Shown here: positions 17,970 through 27,264 of the stretch, piece after piece
Layout of the letters: every line of letters starts with the position of its first letter
How positions within the stretch are numbered: the stretch's first letter is position 1
Assembly: GCA_011389885.1 (NCBI GenBank)
Contig: JAABTK010000053.1
Coordinates: 1 to 34,333, forward strand
Direction of reading: 5' to 3'
From: Gammaproteobacteria bacterium
GTDB lineage: Bacteria; Pseudomonadota; Gammaproteobacteria; Chromatiales; Chromatiaceae
Length of the DNA: 34,333 nt
Made by a program: the position numbers and the translations under genes
The notes under the pieces: model-generated
The model's input: the letters and a program-made list of their open reading frames with translations, nothing else
The model's database searches: none
What the model was told of the DNA's origin: nothing

Positions 17970-18253
17970 TCCACCACCCTCGGCACCAAATAGAGGCCGT
18001 CCTCGGTCTGCGGCGCGATGGACTGGAAGCGGTCGCGCAGGTCGGTTTCGGTCACCGCGTCGGGCCGCAGGCGCTGGGCCATGTGCAGCGGATGGGCCAT
18101 GGGCTCGACGCCCGAGGTGTCCGCCGCGCCCATCTGTTCCACCAGGTCGAGGATGTTGGAGAGGTCCCCGGCCACCCCCTCCAGCGCCTCCTCGCTCACC
18201 GCGAGGCGCGCGAGGTGGGCGATTTTCTCCACGTCGGCTTTATCGAGAGGCAT
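17966..18253 (-). CDS. gatC: Asp/Glu-tRNA amidotransferase subunit C
   Basis: The 95-residue protein is the small GatC subunit that stabilises the GatA/GatB pair. It begins [17 protein letters not shown], has the typical [19 protein letters not shown] segment and ends [21 protein letters not shown] much longer frame runs upstream to 18724, but those residues are unrelated to GatC and the ATG at 18253 gives the normal length. The stop overlaps the gatA start. It is the first gene of the gat operon; the promoter should lie in the 191-base gap to 18444, where I see only a GC-rich, featureless sequence. Confidence 0.96.
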
Positions 18254-18444
18254 CACAGCTCCGGAATCTGATGTTGGTAAGCGGGTAAAAGTAGCATATT
18301 TGGCGCTTGGAGTGGAGTTCCAGGCGCCCAAGCCCGGCGCGAGAACCGCTGCGGGCGGGGCGTTCACGAAAATCGGCGCCGCTGATGGGGCCAAGCGCGG
18401 GGCGGCCCCGCGAGGGGTGCGGACGCGCCAAGATCCCGCCCGAG

Positions 18445-18840
18445 TCAGTCGAAGTCCAGCTTCTCGATGATTTTGTTCAAACGGCCCTGGGCGCCCCCCT
18501 CGTCGTGCAATTTGTTCGAGCGGGCGCTCTGCGTTCGGGTCAGTTCCGCTAGTCGCTCGGCATGCAGTGCGTTGCACTCCGCGATCTTGGCCTTCAGCGT
18601 CTCCAGGGCGACCGGGATTTCGGCCATATCCCGCACATAGGTTTCGATAAAGCCCCCGCTCTTGGCATTGAAATGCATGGCGGGCGCCATCTTTGCGGTC
18701 AAGCGTCGAAAATCGTCCAGCCAATCCGCTGGCGGCTCCTCGGAGAGCCGGAAGTTGAGGTCAATGTACGGCTCTTTACGCACGATCGGGGGGCGCGTTT
18801 CGTCGATGCCGGTGACCTTGATTTGCAGTATGTGTTCCAC
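18445..18840 (-). CDS. Conserved-looking hypothetical protein (131 residues)
   Basis: I do not recognise this protein. It is soluble, with no signal peptide or membrane segment. An N-terminal beta-rich part (VEHILQIKVTGIDETRPPIV, then YIDLNFRLSEEPPADWLDDF) is followed by a probable domain helix region and a coiled-coil-like C-terminus (LETLKAKIAECNALHAERLA). The GTG at 18840 is preferred to a TTG at 18843 because GAGG is 7 bases before it. It lies downstream of the 18945-19757 gene on the same strand with a 104-base gap, so the two may be linked. Codon choice is like that of neighbouring genes, which supports it being real. Confidence 0.6.
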   Translation of the reverse strand: MEHILQIKVTGIDETRPPIVRKEPYIDLNFRLSEEPPADWLDDFRRLTAKMAPAMHFNAKSGGFIETYVRDMAEIPVALETLKAKIAECNALHAERLAELTRTQSARSNKLHDEGGAQGRLNKIIEKLDFD

Positions 18841-18944
18841 CAAGTAACCTCGTGAACCAACCGCGAAATGCGGTTACGCCCCCCAGCCTACTCCTTGCCG
18901 CCGGCGCTGCATAGGGGGCTTGGGGCGCCGGTTTCGGCAACCGC

Positions 18945-19757
18945 TCAGGACCGCGGCTTGCCGATGGGGGTGGTGAGCGTCTTGCGCACCTGGTCGAAAA
19001 AGCCGGTGTCCGTGACAGCGCTGGATCCCGCTGAGTCCTGGCCGCCGATCTCCGCGTGCCGCTTTGCCTGCTCCGCCAAAACCTGCTCCTGCAGCTGTCG
19101 CCGATAGCTCTCCGATAGGTCGAAGCGGCCGAGGCGGGTGTCCTTGCGCAGGATGTAGTGGCCTAGCTGATCCATCCACTTTTCGTCCACGGTATTGAAG
19201 TCGAAGCTGAAGCGGGCGGTCTTCAGGCCCTCGAAATTGGAGGAAATGAACTCCAGGCGCTGGCGACCGATGTCCGCGTGAAACAGCAGGCGCACGCAGA
19301 TGCGGACCTTGCCCCGAAAACTGGCCCCCACGGGCTTGTTACGGTGGTCGCGTATGGGCGCCTCCATGTACAGGGCGCGATTCGTTTCTAGAAAGGTGCG
19401 AAATTCGTCGGCTTTCGGCTGGGGCATGACGTCATAGGTCTGCTCCTTTGGGGCCTCGCAATGAAACAACAGCCCGAGCTTTTTCGGCCGCTCCCCGCTG
19501 TCGATGTTCACCCGGTATCCGGTCTGCTTGAGGTCGTGGACCTGACCCACCGCCGGCAGCTCATAGCTGACCGGGATTTGCATCCCGATGACCTCCAACT
19601 GCTCGATCATTTCGTTCAAATAGCCCAGCAGACTCAGCATCGTAGGCTTGATCCGGGCGTCGTAATAGGCCTCCAGCTCCGCCCTGCGCTCGGCTTCAGT
19701 TTGCTGCTTCTCCCGCGCCTTGTTGGCCTCCTGCTTAAGATCATCAAGAATGCCCAC
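18945..19757 (-). CDS. Hypothetical protein with N-terminal coiled coil (270 residues)
   Basis: I do not recognise a named family. The protein starts GILDDLKQEANKAREKQQ with a charged coiled coil to about residue 30, then ELEAYYDARIKPTMLSLLGY and a mixed alpha/beta body (residues 55-215) with segments such as YRVNIDSGERPKKLGLLFHC and FDFNTVDEKWMDQLGHYI. The C-terminal 60 residues are Gln/Arg-rich, ending in GFFDQVRKTLTTPIGK. No catalytic motif is visible. It lacks a signal peptide. The GTG at 19757 has a GGGAG site 8 bases upstream; another GTG at 19766 is possible. It is followed by the unknown 131-residue gene. Confidence 0.6.
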   Translation of the reverse strand: MGILDDLKQEANKAREKQQTEAERRAELEAYYDARIKPTMLSLLGYLNEMIEQLEVIGMQIPVSYELPAVGQVHDLKQTGYRVNIDSGERPKKLGLLFHCEAPKEQTYDVMPQPKADEFRTFLETNRALYMEAPIRDHRNKPVGASFRGKVRICVRLLFHADIGRQRLEFISSNFEGLKTARFSFDFNTVDEKWMDQLGHYILRKDTRLGRFDLSESYRRQLQEQVLAEQAKRHAEIGGQDSAGSSAVTDTGFFDQVRKTLTTPIGKPRS

Positions 19758-20277
19758 TGTTCTCACTCCCGTTTCGAAAAAACGCCCCGCGGCCAGAGAA
19801 CCGAGGACGCTACGCGACTATTTCAATGATTTCCGTAATCATACCCAACTTTCACCCGGAAATCCTCCCCGCGTTGGGCATCTCGAATCGGAAGCCGCAC
19901 TGGCCGCCGGCGCCGCGCGAAATCCGGCCTCCCAGGCCGATAAGCGGTCTGGAACAGGCCTCTGGCCAGGCCCCAGCGCCGGTTGGCCCGCAGCTTGCTT
20001 ATAACGAACTGTCCCAGGCTGTTTGCGGCTTTTGACATAATAGTAGCATGGTATTGGCTCGAACGACGACCAAGACCCCGCTGTCGCCGCCATTATCGTT
20101 GTCGCCGCCGTTGTCGTTGTCGTCGTAATCGAGAATTCGCAGCCCCTGGATTATGGCTCCGGCCACTACCGCGAGTCGAATAGGCCTGCCGCATAGGAGG
20201 CGACGTTAACCAATGGGTTGGTTCTGGGCGGTCAATCTCGCCCCTTAGGGTGGCCTGAGCCCTGACCCAGGCGCCGG
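19758..20277. other. Gene-free stretch with a short inverted repeat and simple-sequence run
   Basis: No supported gene lies in these 520 bases. ATGATT-N5-AATCAT at 19826-19842 is a 6-bp inverted repeat about 70 bases before the minus-strand gene at 19757, operator-like but weak. Positions 20078-20131 are a TCG/CCG/TTG-rich trinucleotide run (CTGTCGCCGCC, TTATCG, TTGTCGCCGCC and similar). A TTGACA at 20032-20037 has no matching -10 at the usual spacing. Confidence 0.4.
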
Positions 20278-21120
20278 CTATAAACCATCCCGGTTCTTCT
20301 TCTCCACCAACAGATACAGCTCGCCCATGGCCTCAATGAAGGCGTTCTCCCGCTGCCAGAACGGCGGCCGCTCGCCCTCGCGGCGGATCGCCAGGGCCGG
20401 GATCTTAGGCGCGTTGCGTTCTCGCGGTTTGGGCAGAGGCGCGCCGCGCCAGAAGCCGCGGTAGTCGGGCGGCTCTGCCACCGCCTGGGCCGGGGTCGGC
20501 GGATAGACGCTCGCCCGGAGTTCCGGCGGCGGGGCGTCCGCGGCCAGTTGGCTGGCTAGGGCGCGGCCCAGCGGGGTGGCCGAGAGGGCCTTTTGCAGCT
20601 TGGCCTGGGGCATGCCGCGTAGCTGGAACAGCAGAAAGGGGTCCTGATCGAGCAGGCCGGCGACCCGGTAATAGGCCCCGGCGATATGCTTGCAGGGGTT
20701 GGCGAAATCGGGGCAACTGCACCGCGCCTTCAGTTCCTTGCCGCTGGCGGGCAACAGGCCGACCTCGGCATCGGCGAAGGCGGCCTCGATTCCCGCCGGC
20801 ATTTCGCCTTGCAGCAACCGGGTCAGCCAGCCGGCGTTGGCGGCCAGCTTTTCGATCACCCCCTGCCAGGCCTTGGCCGGAAGCTTGGTCAGCCGGATTT
20901 GCACCTGATACCTTGGTTCGCGGTAGACGCCGAAATAGGGGTTCTTGTTGCCCCGAACCGTGGCGTCCACCTGGTCGCCCGCGATCTCGAAGTCGAGAAT
21001 CCGACTATCGCCCGAGTAGCCGCGGCCCCGTTGCAGGCGGCCGGCGTCGGTGATCGATTCCAGGGCCTCGATAAAGTCGCGTCCCCACCAGGTCAGGCTC
21101 ATCTGTGCCCGTCTTGCCAT
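20278..21120 (-). CDS. SWIM zinc-finger protein, partner of the SNF2 helicase
   Basis: The 280-residue protein has a SWIM zinc finger, CxCx(n)CxH, seen as CSCPDFANPCKH near residue 133. Before it, residues 10-110 include SLTWWGRDFIEALESI and GRLQRGRGYSGDSRILDFEI, typical of bacterial SWIM proteins encoded beside SNF2 helicases. After it comes a Pro-rich region (residues 205-240). SWIM domains bind DNA or proteins. Its start is 9 bases after the helicase stop on the same strand, so both are co-translated. Pairing with SNF2 helicases is widespread in bacteria; the cellular role is not established. Confidence 0.87.
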   Translation of the reverse strand: MARRAQMSLTWWGRDFIEALESITDAGRLQRGRGYSGDSRILDFEIAGDQVDATVRGNKNPYFGVYREPRYQVQIRLTKLPAKAWQGVIEKLAANAGWLTRLLQGEMPAGIEAAFADAEVGLLPASGKELKARCSCPDFANPCKHIAGAYYRVAGLLDQDPFLLFQLRGMPQAKLQKALSATPLGRALASQLAADAPPPELRASVYPPTPAQAVAEPPDYRGFWRGAPLPKPRERNAPKIPALAIRREGERPPFWQRENAFIEAMGELYLLVEKKNRDGL

Positions 21121-21129
21121 CGCTTGCTC

Positions 21130-24100
21130 CTAATCGACCACCGCCTGCTGGCGGTTGAGGTGAATGAGTTCCCGGAAGGCGTCGTTGTCCAGCTCGGTGA
21201 GCCAGCTCTCGTCGTTGCCGACGATGGCGTCGGCCAGGCGCTGCTTCTCTTCCAGCATTTGGTCGATGCGCTCCTCCAGGGTGCCCAGGGTGACCATTTT
21301 GTGGACGAACACCTGCTTCTCCTGTCCGATGCGGTAGGCGCGGTCGGTGGCCTGGTTCTCCACCGCCGGGTTCCACCAGCGGTCGAAGTGGAACACATGG
21401 TTGGCGGCGGTGAGGGTGATGCCCACGCCGCCGGCCTTGAGCGACAGGATGAACACGCCTGGGGGCATGGCCGGGTCCTGAAACTCGCCGATCATGCGCT
21501 CGCGCCGCTTGCGCGAGGTGCCGCCGTGCAGGTAGTGGGTGGGGTATTGCTGGTGACGAAAGTGCCGCTCCAGGGCGGCCCCGGTCTCGGTGAACTGGGT
21601 GAAGATCAACAGGCTTTCGCCCTCGGCCATCACCTCCTCCACCATCGCGCTGACCCGCTCCAGCTTGTGTGACCGGCTCGGGCTGAAGGCGCTTTCGTCT
21701 TGCAGGAACTGCGCCGGGTGGTTGCAGATCTGCTTCAGCTTCATCAAGGTGGAAAGCATCAGCCCCTTGCGCTGAATGCCTTCGGCGTCCTCCAGCGCCT
21801 GTTCCACCTGATCCACCACCCCCTGGTAGAGGGTGGCCTGTTCCGGGCTGAGGTTGCAATAGGTCTTCTGCTCCAGCTTGTCGGGCAGATCCTGAATGAT
21901 GCCCCGGTCGCTCTTCAGGCGCCGCAGGATATAGGGCTCCACCAACTGTTTGAGCAGTTGCGCCCGCGGGCGGTCGTCGTCGCGCTGAATGGGCCTTTCA
22001 AAACGGTTGCGGAACTGGGTCGATGTGCCCAGGTAGCCGGGATTAAGGAAGTGGAAGATGGACCACAGGTCGAGCAGTCGGTTCTCGATCGGCGTGCCGG
22101 TCAGGGCCAGGCGGTGGCGGGCGTTGAGCTTGAGGATCGCCCGGGTTTGGGCCGACTTGGGGTTCTTCAGGTTTTGCGCCTCGTCCACCACCACCCGCTG
22201 CCAGGTTGGTTTGTGGAATAGCTTGTCATCGAGCCGCAGCAGCGAGAAGGAGGTGATCAGCACGTCCTGCGCCGCCGCCAGCTCGGCGAAGGCCTTGGCC
22301 TCCTTCTCCCGCTTGGCGCCGTGATGGATATGGCTGCGCAAGTCCGGGGCGAAGCGACGCAATTCGTGCTGCCAGTTGCCCAGCACCGAGGTGGGGGCGA
22401 TTAACAGCGTCGGCGCCCGCGCCCCGTCCGAGCGCTCCCGTTCGCGCAGCAACAGGGCGATTACCTGCACCGTCTTGCCCAGGCCCATGTCGTCCGCCAA
22501 ACAAGGCCCCATGCCGAGCCGCTCCAGATAGTCCATCCACGCCAGGCCGCGCTCTTGATAGGGGCGCAGTTGGCCATGAAAGGCGCCGGGCGCGGCCTCG
22601 ATCTCCAGCGCGCCCGGGTCGCGCAACTGGTTCATCATTTGCTCCAGGGCGTCGTCATACACCAGCTCGTGGCCCGACTCTTCGGCCTCGGCCTCGCGCC
22701 GCAACAAGTCGGTGACATCCAGCGGCACATCATCGCCCTGCTCCAGTAACGCCAGGCTCTGCTCCATCTGCCGGCGGTCCAGCTCCACCCACTGGCCGCG
22801 AAAATTGACCAGGGTCTCGCCGCTGGCCAGCAGCGCCTGCCACTCCTCGCGGCTGACCAGCTGATCGCCCACCGCCAGTTGATACTCGAACTGCACCAGC
22901 TCCGGCAGGTTGAAAAAGCCCTTGCCGGAAGAGGCCGCCGCGCCCTGGCCCTTGCCGCTGGCGCGCAGTCGCAGGCGGGCGCGCCGCCGCCCCGAGGCGC
23001 TCCACCAGGCCGGCACGATCACCCGGTAGCCGCTCTCCTCCAGCAACCAGGCGTATTCGCGCAGAAAGTCGATGGCCTGGGCGCGGGAGAGCAGGATGCC
23101 CGTCGGCTGGGCCGAATTCAGGCCCTGCCATAACTCGGGGTAGATGCGCGCCGCCTGGCCGATTTGCAACAAGAGTTCGCGCTCCAGCGCGTCGCCAAAC
23201 CGCGCCGCCACCTGCCTTTGCGCCGCCCCATCCAGGCCCCAATAATCCGCCAGCGGCAGCGGCGGCAGCTCGTCGGTCTGGCCGCACAACAGCCAGTGCA
23301 GTTGCCAATGGTCGGGCTGTTCCGGGTCCGCCTCGTGCAGGCGAAAGCCCAGCGCCAGCCGGCTGGCGCGCTGGGACTGGTTTAACTGGTGGTGCCAGCG
23401 CGCCCACTGACGGGCCATGTCATCGCCAATGGCCGTTTGGGAGCCGCGGCGGTCGGCGGCCGGTTCGATGAGCGTCCCCTGCACCGCCTTGAGGGCCTTT
23501 TGGGTGAAGGGGGTGTGCATTACCAGATCGCTCAGCGCCTGCTCGCTGAAGTGGCGCAGCAAGGCCAAGGGCTCGCGCAGGCGCGGTTGCTGCTTGCCCT
23601 TCGGGCGCAGGAGCGCGCCCCCGCCGGCCAGGCAGACGGCGGGCATGGCCGCGGCCCAGGACTGCAACACCGCCTCGTAATCCTCGGTCAGCGGCCGCCA
23701 CAGGGGCGAGTATTCCAGCGCCTTGCCGCCGCCGCGGCCCTTTTTGGGATGAGCGACCAACGCCGGCACATAACGGTGCTGCTTGACCCACGCCGCCAGT
23801 TGCCGGCTGTAGCCGTGCCAAAACAGGAAATCACTGCCCAGGATCAGCGATTCCCGCGCCGACTGAGCGGCAAAGTGCAGCTCCTTTAATAGCGCCAGCG
23901 GCGACTCGCTCACCAGCGACGCGACCTGCCAGCCCTTCCAGAAAAACCCCTCCGGCGGCTCCTCGCCCAGGTAGTTTAGCAACTCCAGCGACGGCAGCGG
24001 CCCCTCCGTCAGGCTCGGCAGGGTCAGCCACAGCGGCTGTTGCGAATCGAGCAATCGCGACCACGCCTTGCCCAACCCCAGGGTGTCGCCCAACAGCCCC

Positions 24101-24258
24101 CTAAGCGCCCCGCCCGCAACATGGGCCGGGTGCTCGGAACCCTCGGCCCGGCCGCGCTGGGCGGTCTCCACCCACAGGTGCAGCCGGGCGTTATTATCGC
24201 GGCGCCCCGCCGCCGGCTTTTCGGCGATGGGGACCCAGGCGGCGTGGAGTATGTGCAT
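21130..24258 (-). CDS. SNF2-family DEAD/DEAH-type helicase
   Basis: This 1042-residue protein is a bacterial SNF2/HelZ-type ATPase. The N-terminal 540 residues form the bacterial SNF2-associated region without a clear enzyme motif. The motor core has motif I ADDMGLGKTVQVIALL (about residue 590), the DEAQ box in VVDEAQNLKN (about 690), motif III LTGTPIENRLLDLWS (about 720), LIFTQFTETGAALE in RecA2 and motif VI ATDRAYRIGQEKQVFVHK (about 970). All key residues look intact. SNF2 proteins translocate on double-stranded DNA and remodel bound proteins. It lies between a metallopeptidase-like gene (38 bases upstream) and the SWIM protein (9 bases downstream). Its biological task is unknown. Confidence 0.93.
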   Translation of the reverse strand: MHILHAAWVPIAEKPAAGRRDNNARLHLWVETAQRGRAEGSEHPAHVAGGALRGLLGDTLGLGKAWSRLLDSQQPLWLTLPSLTEGPLPSLELLNYLGEEPPEGFFWKGWQVASLVSESPLALLKELHFAAQSARESLILGSDFLFWHGYSRQLAAWVKQHRYVPALVAHPKKGRGGGKALEYSPLWRPLTEDYEAVLQSWAAAMPAVCLAGGGALLRPKGKQQPRLREPLALLRHFSEQALSDLVMHTPFTQKALKAVQGTLIEPAADRRGSQTAIGDDMARQWARWHHQLNQSQRASRLALGFRLHEADPEQPDHWQLHWLLCGQTDELPPLPLADYWGLDGAAQRQVAARFGDALERELLLQIGQAARIYPELWQGLNSAQPTGILLSRAQAIDFLREYAWLLEESGYRVIVPAWWSASGRRRARLRLRASGKGQGAAASSGKGFFNLPELVQFEYQLAVGDQLVSREEWQALLASGETLVNFRGQWVELDRRQMEQSLALLEQGDDVPLDVTDLLRREAEAEESGHELVYDDALEQMMNQLRDPGALEIEAAPGAFHGQLRPYQERGLAWMDYLERLGMGPCLADDMGLGKTVQVIALLLRERERSDGARAPTLLIAPTSVLGNWQHELRRFAPDLRSHIHHGAKREKEAKAFAELAAAQDVLITSFSLLRLDDKLFHKPTWQRVVVDEAQNLKNPKSAQTRAILKLNARHRLALTGTPIENRLLDLWSIFHFLNPGYLGTSTQFRNRFERPIQRDDDRPRAQLLKQLVEPYILRRLKSDRGIIQDLPDKLEQKTYCNLSPEQATLYQGVVDQVEQALEDAEGIQRKGLMLSTLMKLKQICNHPAQFLQDESAFSPSRSHKLERVSAMVEEVMAEGESLLIFTQFTETGAALERHFRHQQYPTHYLHGGTSRKRRERMIGEFQDPAMPPGVFILSLKAGGVGITLTAANHVFHFDRWWNPAVENQATDRAYRIGQEKQVFVHKMVTLGTLEERIDQMLEEKQRLADAIVGNDESWLTELDNDAFRELIHLNRQQAVVD

Positions 24259-24296
24259 GGTTTGATTTGCGCGCTAGAAGGACCCGGCGGCTGGGC

Positions 24297-25262
24297 TCAA
24301 AGCCCGAGCGCCCCGCGTCGCAACCAGCTATGCACAAAGGCCAGCTTGCGGCGGGCGTAGTCCGACAGCACGAACGGATAGAGATCCGCCAGCCCCATGG
24401 AGCGATTGACATGGTTGACGCCCACGGTGAGCGTGGCCGCGATATGGATCAGCCGCTCGGGATCAGGCTCCGAATAGGGATCCCAGCCGGGGTCCGGCAT
24501 CTCCGGCGATGACAGGCCGGTGGCCACGAAGCTATCGGCGATGTCGGTCAGGTGCAGCAGGTGGGCCGTGGTTTCGGCCCAATCCTCGTGCGGATGGGCG
24601 GAGGCGTAACTGGTCAGGTAAAGCTGTCGCCACTCCGCCGGCGGGCCGTTTTCGTAGTGGTAGCGAAGCGCCGCCGGATAATCGATTCGCTCGTCGCCGA
24701 ACATGGCGCGAAAGGCCTTGAGAAAATCCTCGCGCAGGCTCAACCGCCACCAGAGCATGTGGCCGATTTCGTGGCGCATGTGGCCGATCATGGTGCGATA
24801 GGGCTCTTGCAATGCCTCACGCCGGGTGGTGAGCAGCACCGGGTCCACCTCCGCCACGCTAATGGTCACCACGCCCGCGGCGTGCCCCATTGGGACCGGG
24901 CTCGGGCCTTCAGCCAGCAGGTGAAACACCGGCCGCGCGCCCGGGTCCTCCGGGCGGAACCAGTGCCAACGCCCCAAATTATCCAGCACCCAGCGCTTGG
25001 CGGCCTCGGTCTGCGCCCAGTTGGGGATCGCGTTGGCAATCGAAGGGTCGGGCGCCAAGGCGGTCATGGCGCAGGAGCGGCAAAACTCGCCTTCTTTCGC
25101 GGCGGTCCAATTACAGCCGATTCTCTCGCGGTTGGCGCAGAACGGCGGCATCGGCAGGAAGGCCCGCGCCTGCGGGTCATAAGCCACCGGCGTGCCGTCG
25201 GCGGTGGCGAGGTTATCGAACCACAGCGAGCCGGCGCCGACCGGGTTGGCGAAAATGCGCAT
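24297..25262 (-). CDS. Putative zinc-binding metallopeptidase (DUF2248-like, zinc ribbon)
   Basis: The 321-residue protein has an N-terminal zinc ribbon (PFCANRERIGCNWTAAKEGE then FCRSCAMT, four Cys between about residues 41 and 67) and a metallopeptidase-like motif HEIGH at residues 164-168. A second conserved region, HPHEDWAETTAHLLHLTDI, could give a third ligand. It fits the family annotated as putative zinc-binding metallopeptidase/DUF2248. The ATG at 25262 has GGAG 6 bases before it, while the longer frame to 25370 adds 36 residues without family features. It heads the operon with the SNF2 helicase and the SWIM protein. Whether it cuts proteins and which ones is unknown. Confidence 0.82.
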   Translation of the reverse strand: MRIFANPVGAGSLWFDNLATADGTPVAYDPQARAFLPMPPFCANRERIGCNWTAAKEGEFCRSCAMTALAPDPSIANAIPNWAQTEAAKRWVLDNLGRWHWFRPEDPGARPVFHLLAEGPSPVPMGHAAGVVTISVAEVDPVLLTTRREALQEPYRTMIGHMRHEIGHMLWWRLSLREDFLKAFRAMFGDERIDYPAALRYHYENGPPAEWRQLYLTSYASAHPHEDWAETTAHLLHLTDIADSFVATGLSSPEMPDPGWDPYSEPDPERLIHIAATLTVGVNHVNRSMGLADLYPFVLSDYARRKLAFVHSWLRRGALGL

Positions 25263-25476
25263 TACAGTCTCCAAAAAGCATGTCGGCTGGCATAATATAG
25301 GCCGCTTGGGGCCGTTCGCAAAGGCCCAGCCGTTGGGCGGCTCGGCCAAGGCCGAGCGGTTATATTTCACAGTTTAGGCTATTTCTGGAAACCCGCATAC
25401 CATCTTACTGGCCTTTTTGTCGGTCTTGGGGTATGCATTTTCGCCGATAGCCCCACGCCGTAGGCGGGAACGATAG

Positions 25477-27246
25477 ATGCCATTGGAAGCCTGGATGACT
25501 ACGGCCGTCGTATTGGCCGTATTGGTTTCGCTGGCCGCGACGCGACACGGGCCGGACTTGATCTTGATGGCGGGCCTCACGCTCCTCATTGTGCTCGGGG
25601 TGCTGTCTCCGCAGCAGGCGTTTTCGGGGTTCGCCAGCACCGGGTTGGCCACCGTGGGCGTGCTGTACGCAGTGGTTTCAGGGGTTACGGAGACGGGCGG
25701 CGTGTATGCGGTCGCCCAGCGCGCATTGGGGCGGCCGCGCGCCGAGCGTGTGACCCTGCTTCGTCTTATGTTGCCGGTGTCGGCGGCATCGGCATTTCTG
25801 AACAACACGCCAGTGGTGGCGATGTTGATACCTGCGGTGCAGGATTGGGCGCGCCGCAATCGGCTTTCGGTGTCGAAACTGATGATCCCGTTGTCGTATG
25901 CGGCGATCTTCGGCGGCGCCTGCACGATCATCGGCACCAGCACCAATTTGGTGGTGGCCGGACTAGCCGCGGAAGACCCCTCGCTACCCGCCATCGGCTT
26001 TTTTGAGGTCATTTGGGTCGGCTTGCCGGGGCTGATCCTGGGCACCGCCTTCGTCCTGTTCTTCGGCGGCCGGCTGTTGCCGGATCGGCAGTCGCCGCTC
26101 ACCGACCAGGGGAATCTAAAGGAATATTCGGTCGAGCTGTTGGTGGAGCCGCAAGCCGCGGTGGCGGGGCGCACCATTGAAGAGGCCGGGCTTCGCCACC
26201 TGCCCGGGCTATATCTTGCGGCAATCGAACGGGGCGCCTCGATCCTGCCCGCGGTGGCGCCGAGTGAGAAGCTCCAGGCCGGGGATCGTCTGATGTTCGT
26301 GGGAAAGGTCGATTCCATCGCCGACCTGTACAAAATCCGCGGCCTGACGCCCGCGGCCGACCAGATTTTCAAACTAGACAGCCCCCGTCACGAACGGGTG
26401 GTGTTTGAGGCCGTGCCTGCATCGGATTCGCCTTTCCTGGGGAAAACGATCCGTGAGGCCCGCTTTCGGACCCGCTACGAGGCCGTGGTCATTGCGGTGG
26501 CGCGGGGCGGAAAGCGGGTGCCGGGCAAGATCGGCGATATTGTGTTATCCCTTGGCGACACCCTGTTGCTGGAGGCGCGCCCCGCTGTTTTAGAGCGCTG
26601 CCGAAATGCCCGCGACTTTCTGCTGGTGAGCGCGCTGGACGGCGCAACACCGCCCCGGCACGCCAGGGCCGGGGTCGCCGGCCTGATCGTGCTCGGGATG
26701 GTTGTGGCGGCGGCCTTTGGCGGCGCGCCCATGCTGGCGGCGGCGCTGGTGGCGGCCGGGTTGATGCTGCTCACCGGTTGTACATCGGCGAGTAAAATCC
26801 GCGCCACGATCGACTGGCAGGTGCTCATCACCATTGGTGCGGCCATCGGTATCGGTCAGGCGCTGGAGCAGAGCGGCGCCGCCGCCGCCATTGCCGGGTT
26901 CTGGATCGGTGTTGCCGGGGCCAACCCTTGGGTGGCGCTCCTCGCCGTGTACCTCGTGACCAGCCTGTTCACCGAGGTCATTACCAATAACGCGGCGGCC
27001 GTATTGATGTTCTCCGTCGCCGAGGCCACTGCGGCCAGCCTCGCGGTTAGTTTCATGCCGTTCATTTTTGTGATCATGATGGCGGCTTCGGCCAGCTTTG
27101 CCACACCGATCGGCTACCAAACCAACCTGATGGTCTATGGTCCGGGCGGCTACCGGTTTTCGGACTTCCTTCGAATCGGAGTGCCGTTGAATCTGCTGTT
27201 CGCAGCGGCCACCGTGCTCATCGCCCCCTTGGTATGGCCGTTTTGA
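25477..27246 (+). CDS. SLC13/DASS-type anion permease with two RCK_C domains
   Basis: The 589-residue membrane protein has the architecture of the SLC13-like family that includes putative sulfate permeases. N-terminal membrane helices (residues 5-205) contain LNNTPVVAMLIP and ICT-like GGACTIIGTSTNLVVAG. Two TrkA-C/RCK_C domains follow at about 214-290 (EYSVELLVEP, then GDRLMFVGKV) and 306-385 (GKTIREARFRTRYEAVVIAV). The second helix bundle (400-589) contains the repeated motif ITNNAAAVLMFSVAEATA and ATPIGYQTNLMVYGPGGY. Sulfate or another divalent anion is the likely substrate, in keeping with a sulfur oxidiser, but this is inference. It is transcribed divergently from the metallopeptidase gene (gap 214 bases). 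Confidence 0.85.
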   Translation: MPLEAWMTTAVVLAVLVSLAATRHGPDLILMAGLTLLIVLGVLSPQQAFSGFASTGLATVGVLYAVVSGVTETGGVYAVAQRALGRPRAERVTLLRLMLPVSAASAFLNNTPVVAMLIPAVQDWARRNRLSVSKLMIPLSYAAIFGGACTIIGTSTNLVVAGLAAEDPSLPAIGFFEVIWVGLPGLILGTAFVLFFGGRLLPDRQSPLTDQGNLKEYSVELLVEPQAAVAGRTIEEAGLRHLPGLYLAAIERGASILPAVAPSEKLQAGDRLMFVGKVDSIADLYKIRGLTPAADQIFKLDSPRHERVVFEAVPASDSPFLGKTIREARFRTRYEAVVIAVARGGKRVPGKIGDIVLSLGDTLLLEARPAVLERCRNARDFLLVSALDGATPPRHARAGVAGLIVLGMVVAAAFGGAPMLAAALVAAGLMLLTGCTSASKIRATIDWQVLITIGAAIGIGQALEQSGAAAAIAGFWIGVAGANPWVALLAVYLVTSLFTEVITNNAAAVLMFSVAEATAASLAVSFMPFIFVIMMAASASFATPIGYQTNLMVYGPGGYRFSDFLRIGVPLNLLFAAATVLIAPLVWPF

Positions 27247-27264
27247 TGGGGCGGCGGTCCGCTC

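Noticed and set aside
18254-18724. N-terminal extension of gatC
   Set aside because: The upstream part of the open frame has no GatC similarity and overlaps the 131-residue gene in another frame; ATG 18253 fits the family.
20032-20060. Promoter with TTGACA
   Set aside because: The -10 position at 17 bases spacing reads TGGCTC, and no plus-strand gene follows.
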